Shown piece after piece: positions 40,526-53,000 of a DNA stretch of 64,000 bases. The stretch spans positions 10,684,474-10,748,473 of the forward strand of contig OZ007571.1 in the NCBI GenBank assembly GCA_963931925.1. Direction: 5' to 3'. The translations under genes and the position numbers were made by a program. Each line of letters begins with the position of its first letter. Position 1 is the stretch's first letter. The notes under the pieces were generated by a model. It ran no database searches and was not told the origin of the DNA. It saw only the letters and a program-made list of their open reading frames with translations. Origin of the DNA: Onchidella celtica. Taxonomy: Eukaryota; Mollusca; Gastropoda; Systellommatophora; Onchidiidae.

Positions 40526-42080
40526 GAGGTCAAAATAAATAGTTAAACTAGCAACAACTTACGGTCGGCATTTTACTCCTATTTTCTGGACAAATTCAAT
40601 AGCAAATCAAACATGACAAATGTTCATGTCTAAAATTTCGGGCATCTCCACATGGAGAAATCTGCTCCAGCAATACTGAATAATAAGGCCAACAGTGTCT
40701 ACCTGAATAAACACCGATCTCTTTGAAGTTCCCCCCAAAAGTAACTGAAGTCATTCAATGGCCATGTAAATGTCAGTGCAGAAATTTTACATGTTTTCCA
40801 TTCACTTTACGTTACGCCCAGTTTCCTCGTATCCGTTCACTCTAACAGGGTTCTCTACAAAAATACACTTTTTGTGGTTGCCCAACTATAATCTTCCACC
40901 TCTCCCTGCCAAAACCTAACACTGAAGACTCACCTCTGTGTACATCCTATGTATATTGTAGCACCAGATCTGCCTGGTCTTTCGTACATCATGTTTAATG
41001 TCAACGTTTGGACTCACCATTTACCTGTTATTGTCCAGAGTCTACCTGTTGATCCTTGATGTTGATGGTATACAACAATAACAGTATCAGGCAACAACTA
41101 TAACAATAACAGAAACAAACAAACAAAAGTAACAACAGAATTCTCAACAGAAATAGCTGCTTGATGGATCTGACAGAAACCTTGGGATTTCTCTATTCTA
41201 TGATTCTCCATCGCGCCTACTGAACCAGAAGTTCTGCACTAGATCAATCCCACATCAAAGACTTCCTCTCCGCATAATGACTGTCTACGTAACATCTGTC
41301 TATCATAGTGGTGGAGAAACAAGGCCGGCGATACCCGCCTTTCTTTCCCCTTCCCTTTTCCCACGGCATTCCTAACACATCACTGTATCTTGCGCTTTGG
41401 TATAATGATGCACTGATGCACCTGTAATAATAGGAAATTCGTGGAATTTGATCGCTCAACTTTTGTTTATCTCTCACGCCGTTGATGGTTGTTAGGGTCA
41501 TGTTTGACTCCTTTGATTGAGTAAAGATGTTTCTATTGATACAAAATTGTGTTTTCCACAACTGGTTTTGTTTCAGTGAAGTTGGTATTAGAAAGACAGG
41601 TTCTGGCAAAGATCCACTGTCCTTACACCCACCTGAGGAATTGGTGTAAAACCTGAAGAATGTCGATTGCGATAAAAATGCTTGTTGACTTGGGCGGTAA
41701 TGATGCGTGAAGATATTTGGCTCAATGGTAAAATCATTACGTACTTAAACCTTGCTACAATATTGGTGTGTGCGCTCTTTTATGGGTGACAGTTGGGTAG
41801 GTAACAGCCTTGATACGTTACATAGGGACGGGGTTGATGGACGGAAGGAAGGAGTTATGATGAAGTGAACGATTGATGAGCTGAAGGTCAGTGAAGGTAA
41901 ACACGGGAAGTAGACTATGTGTAAAAGAATGGTTGGTGAGTGAATGAGTGAATGAATTGATGGGTGAACGAGTGAGTGGATGAATGGATGTGTTTGACTG
42001 AAGGTGTAAGTACATTGAACACACGTACTTGTTAATGCCGTTTGGGTTAATGTTTTATAGTTGTTAGCATGATAACGACA
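40526..42080. other. Unique AT-rich DNA, no gene seen
   Basis: CAA/AAAC-rich at about 41065-41145 and degenerate GTGA/GAAT repeats at about 41930-41990. A 121-codon minus frame (41244-41609) is unrecognised. Confidence 0.45.
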
Positions 42081-42085
42081 GACAG

Positions 42086-42134
<49 letters not shown>

Positions 42135-42200
42135 AAGAGAGAGAGAGAGAGGGGGGGAGGGAGATGCAGCATGAAATAGAACTAAGGGAATGAAGCTCGG

Positions 42201-42234
<34 letters not shown>

Positions 42235-42295
42235 GAGAGAGAGAGAGAGAGAGAGATAGATAGATAGACACAGACAGACAAACAGACAGAGAGAT
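42081..42295. repeat. (GA)n/(GACA)n/(GATA)n compound microsatellite
   Basis: GA blocks at about 42089-42150 and 42200-42255, with GACA and GATA units and a short unique insert between them. Confidence 0.94.
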
Positions 42296-43740
42296 GCACC
42301 ATAAATAGAATGAAAGGGACGAAGGAACAGAGTGAGAGAGCGAGAGAGGAAGGAAATGCTAATCAGAAAAAAGTGATTAGGAACAACAAGACTGCACGAC
42401 AGAAAAATACATATCTACACGGCAGACAGACAGACAGACAACATGGAACAGGTTAAAAAAAAAAAGCGAAGTATATTACCGTACGTTATTCCATTTATGA
42501 ATTAAGACAGCAAAATTTCAAAACACAAGCCACGAAGGCTGAGCAGTGAAACATAGCAAGGCAAGATCTCTCTGTTAGAGAGTATCACACTAAGCCCAGA
42601 ACGGTACAACCAGCTGCTGGGAGACAAGAAGTGCACACCATAATTTTCCTGTATTTTCTTAGTGAATTTAGGAAATCACTATTATACTAAGCCCGGTCAG
42701 ACACAGTCAGCTTCTGCCATTATATCTTGGGTGTACATTTTGCTGCGTCTAGTAACATACCTCCCTTGTGAGAGTAACGAACATTCGTTCTTCCAAGGCT
42801 CAGCTCGTCTCTAACAATCAAACATGAGCACAGCGTGACAACACACACGACTCTGTACTTACCCAAATAGCTCCCAGAGTTCTCGGTGATGACAAATGCC
42901 TGGAGGTGCCAGATACGCAGAAAGTTATTCCAGAGATTATCGGCGATGACGTTTGGGGCGCCTGGCACTGCAGGAACTGTTAGCTGTACAGACAGAGGGT
43001 TGGTCTTGGACTCTCTCTCTCAAGTGACCCCTCCCCTCGAACAATTCCCGCTCACAGATGAAGACTGACCTACAGCGTGACGTTCCCCACGATAATGCCG
43101 ACTCGGGTTCCACTCACCACCAAAGGTCAGAGGTCACCCAGGTCCAAAATAAATTGGCGTCACAAGACAATAAGCACCGCTGTATTATGTCCCTTGCACA
43201 GAGAAAGGTTAAAGGTCACATGAGATTACTGCCCCAAAGAGATACGCGTCCCAGGACAGAGATTGGATGTATTTTTATATGTATTTAATGCCGCAGTTGC
43301 TTGTTCTCTTTGTCAGCTGTTTCGCTCACAGTCGGCGTTCTCACAGCTGCGACAGGCCAAGGTCTGGCCGCACTTGTGGACAGTATTGTCAGATACGACT
43401 GGTTTCCCTCGGTGCGTCACACTACACACACATAAAAACATACATACAGATTTGGAATGTGTTGTTGTTGCAGCAACCGCGGGGTGGACTACATTTGATG
43501 ACACAAAATCTGCCAGTTCCCTGCAGGCAATGTCGTGGATGAAAGGGATGAGATCGATTGAAGGGCAGGCTTTGCTTGATCACTCCTCTCAGATTCTGAA
43601 AAACAAGAATATTACAATTTTAATGATGGGTTTGTTGAAAATAAAGGAACAAAAAAACATGTTTTTCCATTAATGGAAATATAAAAGAGTAAAAGGATTC
43701 CCTTCATTTATTGTCTAATATAGGAGGACGAAAGCTGTGG
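42296..43740. other. Unique DNA with a GC-richer patch, no gene seen
   Basis: About 42860-43420 is GC-richer and unique. Overlapping + frames of 136 and 91 codons (43263-43673, 43267-43542) lack family resemblance and conflict with each other. GACA units occur near 42424. Confidence 0.4.
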
Positions 43741-43755
43741 GGCTTTGACAGACAA

Positions 43756-43769
43756 CACGCACACACACA

Positions 43770-43807
<38 letters not shown>

Positions 43808-44055
43808 CATGCCTCACGTGCAGATACATCACATATACATTAATATTGACACCATACAGGTACCCATATAGAAACATGGACTCGAGCACACACATACATA
43901 ATTATACAAACAGATACACAAATACAGATGGAAACCCACACACAGATGCCGCATATATTATACTAACAGTAAAAGAAGCACACGCCCATATAAACATGGA
44001 ATTAGGGGTATGTATAAGGACAGATATACACAAACATCATACAAGTACATATTAC
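43756..44055. repeat. (CA)n microsatellite with a long CA-rich decay
   Basis: Nearly pure (CA)n at about 43756-43803, then some 250 bp enriched in ACACA and ATACA. A Thr-His + frame (43711-44061) is an artefact. Confidence 0.92.
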
Positions 44056-44881
44056 ACATAGATTACAGAATACTTCACTGCATTTAAATAACGATATGGA
44101 ACTGTATTTTTGTGAAGAAAACTCATGAACCACCAGTGAGCTGGTTTCTATTGTCCAATCAGACAGGCTAGACTATGATGTAACAATATAAATTCATAAT
44201 CCCTGCTGTGACAGGATAAAACCAAACTAAATACATAGCGCTTTGCAAAATTGAACCCAGCATATCACATTTTTTTTTAATGAGAGAAAGACACGATGTC
44301 ATGCAAATCCAACATAAACATTCATCACCGTTCTTCTCCTGTATAAAGCAAACCGGATCTTGCAACAGACCAGTAGGTGAAAAGGAAACAGAACACAAAC
44401 AATATAGACAAACAAATCTTTGGTCTCTGATTGTGAAATAGAAGGAGAAAGGAACCGATAAGGAGAACGAAAGTATATTTGGTACATCTCCAGCTCCAGG
44501 AACAGAGAAAAGCCACTCCCCCCAAACAGGAACATTTGCCAATTAGCGGATTCCATGATGAACTGAATGCTGAATTATCAGGGTTTTTTTCTTTCTTCTT
44601 CACCTGGCCGGAGATGACAATGCCTGATATAGCACAACCATTCTATTTTTGTACCTTTTAACATACGAGACGACATTTCAGCGTGAGAGTGAGCACAACT
44701 TGTGTTTCTGTGCTCCACTGACAAATTTGCCAGTGTCAAATCGCTTGGCGTGACATGTAACGGTGCCCTCCGTAATGTAACTGCACGGGTGTCAGAAAGT
44801 GTTTAGGTAAGTCTGTTCTTCTGTACGTCATTTACCTGGTGTTTGGCGCAGCGCACACGATGGTTTCTTATTGTGGAATGG
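44056..44881. other. Unique AT-rich DNA, no gene seen
   Basis: Overlapping minus frames of 124, 85 and 92 codons at 44168-44603 are unrecognised and mutually exclusive. No repeats. Confidence 0.45.
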
Positions 44882-44889
44882 GGTGTCAC

Positions 44890-45254
44890 CACAGACTAAT
44901 AAATTAACCTGACTGGAAACACGAGCTTCGAGCTGTGTCGTTTTTTACGGAAATTCCCGAGCGACGACTGTATAACCAATATGGCCGCCGCTCGGGAAAT
45001 TCCGATTCTATTTCTATCTGCAGTAGAAATTTCTTTTCATTTGTCAAGATTGGTTGTACATGTGTTAATTTCTTGGTGCGGAACCAAACTTCCGCGTTCA
45101 GTAGGCGCGTCAAAATAGTGTCATTCAAAATTGTAGCTATGCTGAAGCGTCGGTCGCTACCTTAAACCTAATATGGCGGATGGTTCATGACCTTTCGCTG
45201 TTTTGTGACGTTACACAATGGGATCATCCAGTCTGGTTAATTTATTAGTCTGTG
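44890..45254. mobile_element. 365-bp MITE, copy 2, with a perfect 8-bp target duplication
   Basis: Same length and orientation as the copy at 28461, with about 15 substitutions and no indel by my count (about 96% identity). TIRs are 28 bp with one mismatch at the left end. Flanks are GGTGTCAC on both sides (44882-44889 and 45255-45262), a perfect 8-bp duplication that fixes the element's ends. The internal hairpin is kept at 44948-44963 and 44989-45004, 15 of 16 pairs. TGACGTCA has become TGACGTTA here. The target sites of the two copies share little, so insertion is not strongly site-specific. Confidence 0.95.
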
Positions 45255-45262
45255 GGTGTCAC

Positions 45263-46775
45263 AGAGATCGCATGTAAAATAATAGACGTCTTCTGTGTTC
45301 TGTGTATCTTGGCATGTTTCATTTACGTCACCGAAATTGAGATAGAGACCGCCATGCAATGCTCCATGGCCATTTTGAGTAAACAATGTTTTTTTTAAAT
45401 CGGAGAAAAGCAGATTCTATGGGGTCAAGCCACTGTCAAAACTTTTCTTAAATGACCTGTCCCGCACATCGATGGGTAAATCTTATTAGTTACAAAGACG
45501 TAACTGTTTAATGGTATGTTATTGGACAAAATTACTGTGAAGTGGACAATTTCAGTTGCCCGGAGACCGTCGAAATAATAGATGTAATTTGTATTCAGTT
45601 TACAGCATTATCACAATAGGTCTTGTTTGGTTACTGAAGTCAATCTTTGGGGTTAAGACTAGTAAATTCTTACCGCGAGGACTCTGAGGAGGGCAACAGT
45701 AGTGACGTCAGGAGAAACAAACGAATGGTACAATTTCTGATGGTTTCATTTTTTATCGACGTCACTCGCTGTGAACACCGACAGGGGGAGACAACTCTAC
45801 ACGAGTTGTTACACAGGGGAAAAAAAGGAACCACCGAGTAGCAAGATCTCTGGGTTTGTGGTACGGTACGATAAGTGTGCTTTGCGCATGTACGTACGCG
45901 TGTGTGAGAGTATGTGCGAGTTGGTGGCATTTGTGTACGTGCGTCTCTGAGAGCATTCCTGTCATTCACCTTGTATATTCTTGGTTTGGCTGTCATGCAG
46001 TTCGCATGCCTGGCTTCCCCTGCCAGTCTGTATATAAATGTGTGTTCGCTTATGCAAGCATTTATTATCTTCTTACTGTGTCAAGTGAACGATCTACTCA
46101 CGTTTCCTTCTGCGCATCAACAAAATTCTTTTTCTAACTAATCCAGTCATATCTGGGACATGCTAAGTCACTATCTAAGGCTGGATCTCATAGCTCTGTA
46201 TTCAGCTCTGCTGTCGGATATACAAACCCATCAGCGTGCTCGTCTATAATACAAGAGAAACTGACATGTTATTCGCTGAATTCTCTGAAGGCGAACGCTG
46301 AGCATTCACAATCTTCAGGCTGAAATAACGCCGTGTAGCAGCATTGTTCATTGTACATTCAGTCGCTGTTGCAAAGAAAAAACCAGTGCTTGCCTTGGCA
46401 TTGAATGTGGAGCTGAACTGTACGAAATGGGTTGCCAGAGACCTTTATGTCAGGCGTTCCTTCGTCCAAGGTCCCTTTTCCCATAACGATTCCATTAGGA
46501 TAATTGAAAAAAAATAGGAGAGTTTCAGAATCAATACAGTCTCAAAATAATCCCGTCAAGTGTTTTCCATCTAGTCAATAATGATAGCAGCGTCATCCTC
46601 ATCATCCACAACAGCATCAACAACGATAATAACTACTGTGACGAAAACAACAGAGGCAAGTTAGGACGTAACACTGCCTATCAGATATTTGAAGTCCATT
46701 TGGGGGGGGGGGGAGAGGGTGGGGAGAGAACAAGCCTAAGCACAAACAGTGGTTTTCTTCGTCTTTCTCCCCTCT
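45263..46775. other. Unique AT-rich DNA, no gene seen
   Basis: A poly-G run lies near 46701-46711. Frames of 93-108 codons at 45670-46137 overlap on both strands and are unrecognised. Confidence 0.5.
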
Positions 46776-47343
46776 GAGTACAAGTTCATCTGCACCGTCT
46801 CTGAGTACAAGTTCATCTGCACCGTCTCTGAGTACAAGTTCATCTGCACCGTCTCTGAGTACAAGTTCATCTGCACCGTCTCTGAGTACAAGTGTAGTTC
46901 ATCTGCACCGTCTCTGAGTACAAGTGTAGTTCATCTGCACCGTCTCTGAGTACAAGTGTAGTTCATCTGCACCGTCTCTGAGTACAAGTTCATCTGCACC
47001 GTCTCTGAGTACAAGTTCATCTGCACCGTCTCTGAGTACAAGTTCATCTGCACCGTCTCTGAGTACAAGTTCATCTGCACCGTCTCTGAGTACAAGTGTA
47101 GTTCATCTGCACCGTCTCTGAGTACAAGTGTAGTTCATCTGCACCGTCTCTGAGTACAAGTGTAGTTCATCTGCACCGTCTCTGAGTACAAGTGTAGTTC
47201 ATCTGCACCGTCTCTGAGTACAAGTGTAGTTCATCTGCACCGTCTCTGAGTACAAGTGTAGTTCATCTGCACCGTCTCTGAGTACAAGTGTAGTTCATCT
47301 GCACCGTCTCTGAGTACAAGTGTAGTTCATCTGCACCGTCTCT
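46776..47343. repeat. Two-unit minisatellite (27 bp and 32 bp), 19 units
   Basis: Unit A (27 bp) is GAGTACAAGTTCATCTGCAC followed by CGTCTCT. Unit B (32 bp) is A with GTAGT inserted after GAGTACAAGT. The order is four A, three B, four A, eight B. 8 x 27 plus 11 x 32 equals the observed 568 bp exactly, so the units carry no other length changes, and they are almost free of substitutions. The A units alone would keep a 9-residue frame but B units shift it, so it is noncoding. Confidence 0.97.
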
Positions 47344-47529
47344 GAGAAAGCTAATTTTGAAACAAAAAAGCTGAACTCGCAAAATACTAGAAATTCAGTT
47401 GCAAGAGAGAGAGAATTGTGAACCTTCAACTTCAAAAATCGATTTTCTCAAGCCTCATATTTTAGCGACTAAGGTAACCACCCCCTCCCCCCCCCCCTCC
47501 CCCCTCCCCCAAGATATCCACATCTGGAA
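47344..47529. other. Short unique spacer with a C-run
   Basis: C-rich stretch at about 47481-47510. No gene. Confidence 0.5.
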
Positions 47530-47615
47530 TATAATAATAATCATAATAATGAAGATCATTTATATAGCGCCTAATCCGAACGAGTTCGCTCTAGGCGCTT
47601 TACAGAAAGTCTTGT
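47530..47615 (-). mobile_element. SINE/LINE-type 3' tail, inverted copy
   Basis: Read on -, CTGTAAAGCGCCTAGAGCGA passes through a hairpin to TTAGGCGCTATATAAATG, then an (ATT)n-like end. It matches the 21880 copy outside the hairpin. The outer stem is GCGCCTA/TAGGCGC and the inner stem CGAAC/GTTCG, so the inner stem differs from the other copy but still pairs. The CT-rich stretch at 47620-47685 lies just beyond and may or may not belong to the element. Confidence 0.68.
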
Positions 47616-48587
47616 TCTCTCGATTTGCATCTCTCTCACTCTCTCTTTCTTTCTCTCACCCTCTCTCTACCTCTCTCTATCTCAGAGCAAATTGTAACGC
47701 AGCCTGTTAGGCGCAGTTCACAACTCACAACTTGTAATCTAAAGTATTATAATAATATTTGAATATATAATTAATATTTATTTAATAATGGATTATAAAT
47801 TTTCATTGGTGATATGGGGGGGGGGGGTGATAGGGATAAATTTTAATCTATTAATTTTAATTTCAATAGAATGGAACTGACTACCTATCAGCCTCCCACT
47901 TCTACCTCTGTTTCCACCGTCCTCCATCAAAATAACAGACACAGAAACAATACCTGTGCCGGTAACCAATCGCTGCTTTTACAAAAAAACTATTGAAGGG
48001 GGAGGGGGGAAATAGGAGATAAAAAATTCATAGGACATTGAAAATCAGGGCAGGCCTCCCATCATGTTCCATCTAAATGGCTCAGAACTGAGGACGCCGC
48101 CATTGCACCACACACCATTCGCCCCCAATTCTACCACGAGCAACTCGGGCAAAGGACATAAAATGGCAAGAAACGCAAGGGAAATGAATACAAACAAACA
48201 GAGAAATCAATCAAACCCCTACTGGGACCGTGTTTGCCAGCAAGAACAACTTCGTGCAATTTCAGAAATGGAAACCATCACTATGACGTCAGAGAGAGAT
48301 GATCCTTTCAGTGCTTGGGCTATCTTTCTGTGAAGATTTTATCTCTGTGGTGTTTGGCTGGAGACAGAAAATTCCAGGGTGAAGCTGAAGCTGAGATAGT
48401 GATAATACAGGGGACTTAGCCAGTCTGAACCTTAGGTACTGATGGCCTCAGAAAGGAAATTGTAGTGGGTGAGAGACATGAAAACATTCTGCAGGGACAG
48501 CAAGTAGAGCGAAGGAGGCCGGCCGCGGGAGATATAAATATATTATGTATATATATGTATATACGCAGATAGATAGAGAAAGAGGGA

Positions 48588-48590
<3 letters not shown>
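47616..48590. other. CT-rich stretch then unique DNA, no gene seen
   Basis: CT-rich at 47625-47685, AT-rich at 47740-47800, poly-G at about 47816-47827. An 89-codon frame (48064-48333) is unrecognised. Confidence 0.5.
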
Positions 48591-49020
<430 letters not shown>

Positions 49021-50160
49021 TGAACTTTGAGGAGGCGGATTGCAAAATACAGAAGGCGGTGCGGTGAACATTAAGCACTGAAGGAATCTCCTTGATCTCT
49101 CACAAACTACATGTACGCTGGTCAATCAGCTGTTCTGCTGGGAATACACAGCCTGAAAGGCCATCACAGTAAGAAAGAACCAAAGAAATGTGCGAACTAA
49201 TCATTAATGGACGCCCATAATTAGCCTCTCACAAATTATTAACAAACAAAAAAATCTTAAGAAATAACGAATATTTAAATACCAACCTCGCACGTGAGGA
49301 TCGCTTTGACGTGCAGAAGGAAAAACGTGAATTTCGTGTACCCTATCTGAATACTCACCCGGGATATAACCACAACAACATCGACATTTAACTTGTAGAT
49401 GTTTACAACAAAAACGCATTACATCTAAATGTCTCCAAGGGCTCATTTTCTAGAAATCTGAGCGTGCTCTGGTTTGTCAGAGGCTGAAACTAAATGTCTG
49501 TAATCCATGTACAAGCTACGTGGTATGTTCTGGCATCGTGTTGGGGACCCAGAGTAAACAATTCCAGCTCTTGCCTAACATTATGATAATACTTTATAAT
49601 ACATTAGTTACGCCAAAATAGAATGTCTGTAAAGGTCAAATAGCAACTTTTCCACTTGCCAAGACAAAGGAAATTTCACTGGTATATAATTATGATCATA
49701 TGTCTCTCCGCTTTATCCTTGTCTTCCGTTCATTTTAATTGCTTCCATTAACATATTTGGATAAAAAAAATGAAAATAGACTGCTGTCAAAAGTACCTGT
49801 GTTCTGTATTGTCCCTACAACGCACACAGTTAGATGACGTAGAACACACAAATTACTGACCTTGTTAATTTGCAAAGTTTTTAAAAGTCTGAATCGGCTT
49901 AGTAGCAAAACAATCCGACTTCTGCTCGGAGATTGCGTGATCTGCGCTAATAATATACTTGAATTGAGTGTACGTCGATCACCAATGGCTACCCCAGCCC
50001 CTTTTCGCCTGATTAGTCAATCTGACTACCCCCCATTGATACAAACTGACTAGACCCTCACGCCCCCAGGTCCATCTGACTATTCTATGTGCTGTCACTT
50101 TAAATTCGTGAACACCATACCAAGTTTTGTTTCGGCAAACCTTCACTAGTCGCGCTTTTG
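49021..50160. other. Unique AT-rich DNA, no gene seen
   Basis: No repeat or recognisable frame. Confidence 0.5.
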
Positions 50161-50164
50161 GTAA

Positions 50165-50222
50165 ACATGTTGTACGGATATGCACTGTCCATATCCATAC
50201 AACATGTTGTGCGGATATACAC
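50165..50222. repeat. 18-bp inverted repeat with an overlapping third copy
   Basis: ACATGTTGTACGGATATG (50165-50182), a 7-base loop, then its reverse complement (50190-50207) with one mismatch. A direct copy, ACATGTTGTGCGGATATAC, starts at 50202 and overlaps the right arm through the ACATGT palindrome. The arrangement could form a hairpin. Function unknown. Confidence 0.7.
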
Positions 50223-53000
50223 TTCCAAAATAAAAAAAATCCAAAAGAGAATCATAATGAGCCAGTTTTACGCGATGCTACAAGGGAACTAATTCCAGAA
50301 TGTCGTAAACCAAGTCAGGTAATCACGAATTAAGCAGGAGCTTCTCTACAATGTCACACCTTATTACGCACCTCTTCTGTTAGAAAACTGCAGTAAAGCC
50401 GTGAACTTCGTCCGGAAAGACATTAACTCATTTAAGCAAAAAAAAATGATGAAAGAAAAATGCAAAGGAGCAGAACGGCATTGGCCCTTACGGAGAAGCA
50501 AATGAGTAATCCCGTGCATCGTGAAGCCACTACTGCTCACAATGAAATGGAAAAACATCAGAAAAGCATTAAGCTTTCAAAGCCTGGGCTAAATAATGAT
50601 ACCAGGAGAAAAACCCATAAATTTTTTTATGCATCAATGAAAACAAAGCACTTCAATAAAAAACACAAAGCAAGGAAAAATCATTGAGTAAATTGATTTT
50701 CACTGATTCTGAAAAAGCCACAGGTTTCAATGAATGTCTCGCATAACCATGTGCCATTCGGGCAAAAAAAAATATTTTCAAATTTCACATTATTTTGTGC
50801 ACGGATGGATAGTATTCTACCATTCTACCCAGCAGTCCTACCTTCCCCGTAACATAAAAAAACAACAACAAAACAACTGCCGACCGACGCTGCACTGTGG
50901 CGACGACGTGTCTGCTCCAGTTGTAACTGGGTGCAATGACACACAGGCAAATTTCCCATATGGGATTAAAGAAGTATACAAATAAAACTACGGATACACA
51001 CCTAGCAACCAATACCTCGCCGTGTCCCTGGCAAGTACTTTTACTGATGTCGATATACAACACACACACATACTCAAACACACACGCCCTTGCACGCACA
51101 CCCTTGTTTTTTATTTTTTTAAACTAATAGTTTTTCTCCTTGTTTCCTTTCATTAAATTTGTCGGCATTTTTCATTTCATTTTTTAAATTCCACTTATCG
51201 CCGAAAGCGTTGCTGTTCACCCTCCGCATTCCAGTCCCAGTCCTCGATCTCTAGCACTTTTACTGTAATTAGGAAATTGAAATTTCAGAGGTTTTGTTTG
51301 GTTTATGGCTCTAACTGCTGTAGCGTGACAAACTGTAACTATATGAGTTAATTACACTTGAAGGCTCTACCTGATACTGGTGGTTGATTTTTTTTACTTT
51401 TGTTAGGACATTCAGATAGCTCTTCTTTTGCGCTGTTGTAACAGCCTCATGAAATCTAAACACGAAAACCCACCATCGAGGTCGGCAGTCGATAAAACAC
51501 TTCTCCTTCAAATTCCATGGACATAGCCATTGTAACCAGAGATCTCATAGGTCGGTATGCCAAGGTGTCCTTTAAGCACCAAAAATGCCAAAAAATAATC
51601 CGGACAGATTTTGGTCTACATAGAACTAAAGTAGACCATCCTACACTTATCTCTCGTTTTGAGTAAATCAAGGGTGAAGTTTGACTAATTTGCTCTGTAT
51701 TGCTTTTTAATATCGTGTCTTCATGAAATCGTATATAGAAGTCCTTGTGGCATTTTTTTTTTACAGTATTACACGAAAAAAACCGTATGACTTGTGCGCC
51801 GAGAAATAACGAAGAACTCGGATAACGCAATCAAGTTCTGTGGAGGCCATTTGTTGTGGAGTTTCAGTCTTGAGAATAACAAAAGCTTAAAGCCTGTTGC
51901 AGCACCAGGTATTCTCGCTGACTTGTGTGCTCAACAGTTTACATTTCGATCTCATCCTGAAGTGCACTCAAGATGTCTGATTCCCTACCAAATTATTCAA
52001 GAGTTTAATGGCAGACATTTTAATGGGTCTCAGGCTGAAAGGTGATAAGGTTCGTAATGAAACTTTCGCACGTGGGGACAATTAACTGTGCATACAAGCC
52101 AAGAGTTTGAACTGATAGAAAACCAAAAAAAGTAAGTGAGCTGATAATGAATTATGAGGTCCTGTAAATGTAGCGTAATGATGTCTGTGAACTGAAGATT
52201 TCTGCATGGAAACACAGACAAACAGGTGAACACACGAAACTTGTAGTTTTACAACAGACATAGCGCGGGTGTCTCGACCATAAATGATTTAGAACAAAAA
52301 CAGAAAAAAAGAAAAGAAACAATCAAACCGATTCCATACAAGTAGCTGCAGTGTAAACTATCGAATCTTGACCATCCGTCCGATGCCCAGTGATTGAGGA
52401 AACTCATCCCCACAGTATATCACGAATTAATAGCCTAGCTGAGTGTAACGCTTGAAGTACTTCCCATTTGTCAATCTGCATAGCCAGAACTTACTTCGAT
52501 TTACCTGTAATGCACATGAACACAGGCCAATTTGCTGACTAAAATTTCCCATATGTTCTGGTCAACTAGTTTATGTTCTATGAAGTGTATAACTCTCATA
52601 ATTATAACAAAACTTGGACCGCCGTTGTCATAGCGACATGTGCAGGGACACGAACAAGAAAGATCACCACCAACGAACGCAGAAAAATGTATTGAGGTAA
52701 CTGCTGAAATATTTGATATGGCATTGTCATTTAGACATCCGAAAACTAGCGCGGCGAACAAACAAATGAAGCACGTTCACTTAAAACAATCAGATTAGAG
52801 ATCACAAACTACCTGAATTTCAGCTTCTCCATAAAAACGCCAAAGTCGGTTTTGCAAGCCAAGGAGAATATTTTCGGTCTGAACAATTACAACAACAGCA
52901 ACGATAACGGAAACGACAACCATTATAACATCAACATCATCAGCAACACCAATCACCAGATCAGTAATAAAGTATTTCATATGATTTGACCACTCCGACG
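50223..53000. other. Unique AT-rich DNA, no gene seen
   Basis: Short (CA)-rich stretch at about 51059-51090, AAC-rich bases near 52885-52920. Frames up to 124 codons (51456-51830, -) are unrecognised. Confidence 0.45.

Noticed and set aside
43263..43673. 136-codon + frame in a GC-richer stretch
   Set aside because: Conflicts with a 91-codon frame in the same place, no recognisable domain and no splice signals I could defend.
43711..44061. 116-codon Thr/His-rich + frame
   Set aside because: Translation of the (CA)n tract and its degenerate flank.
46776..47343. CRISPR-like regular array
   Set aside because: Head-to-tail repeats without variable spacers; the genome is eukaryotic and the same holds for 1-545.
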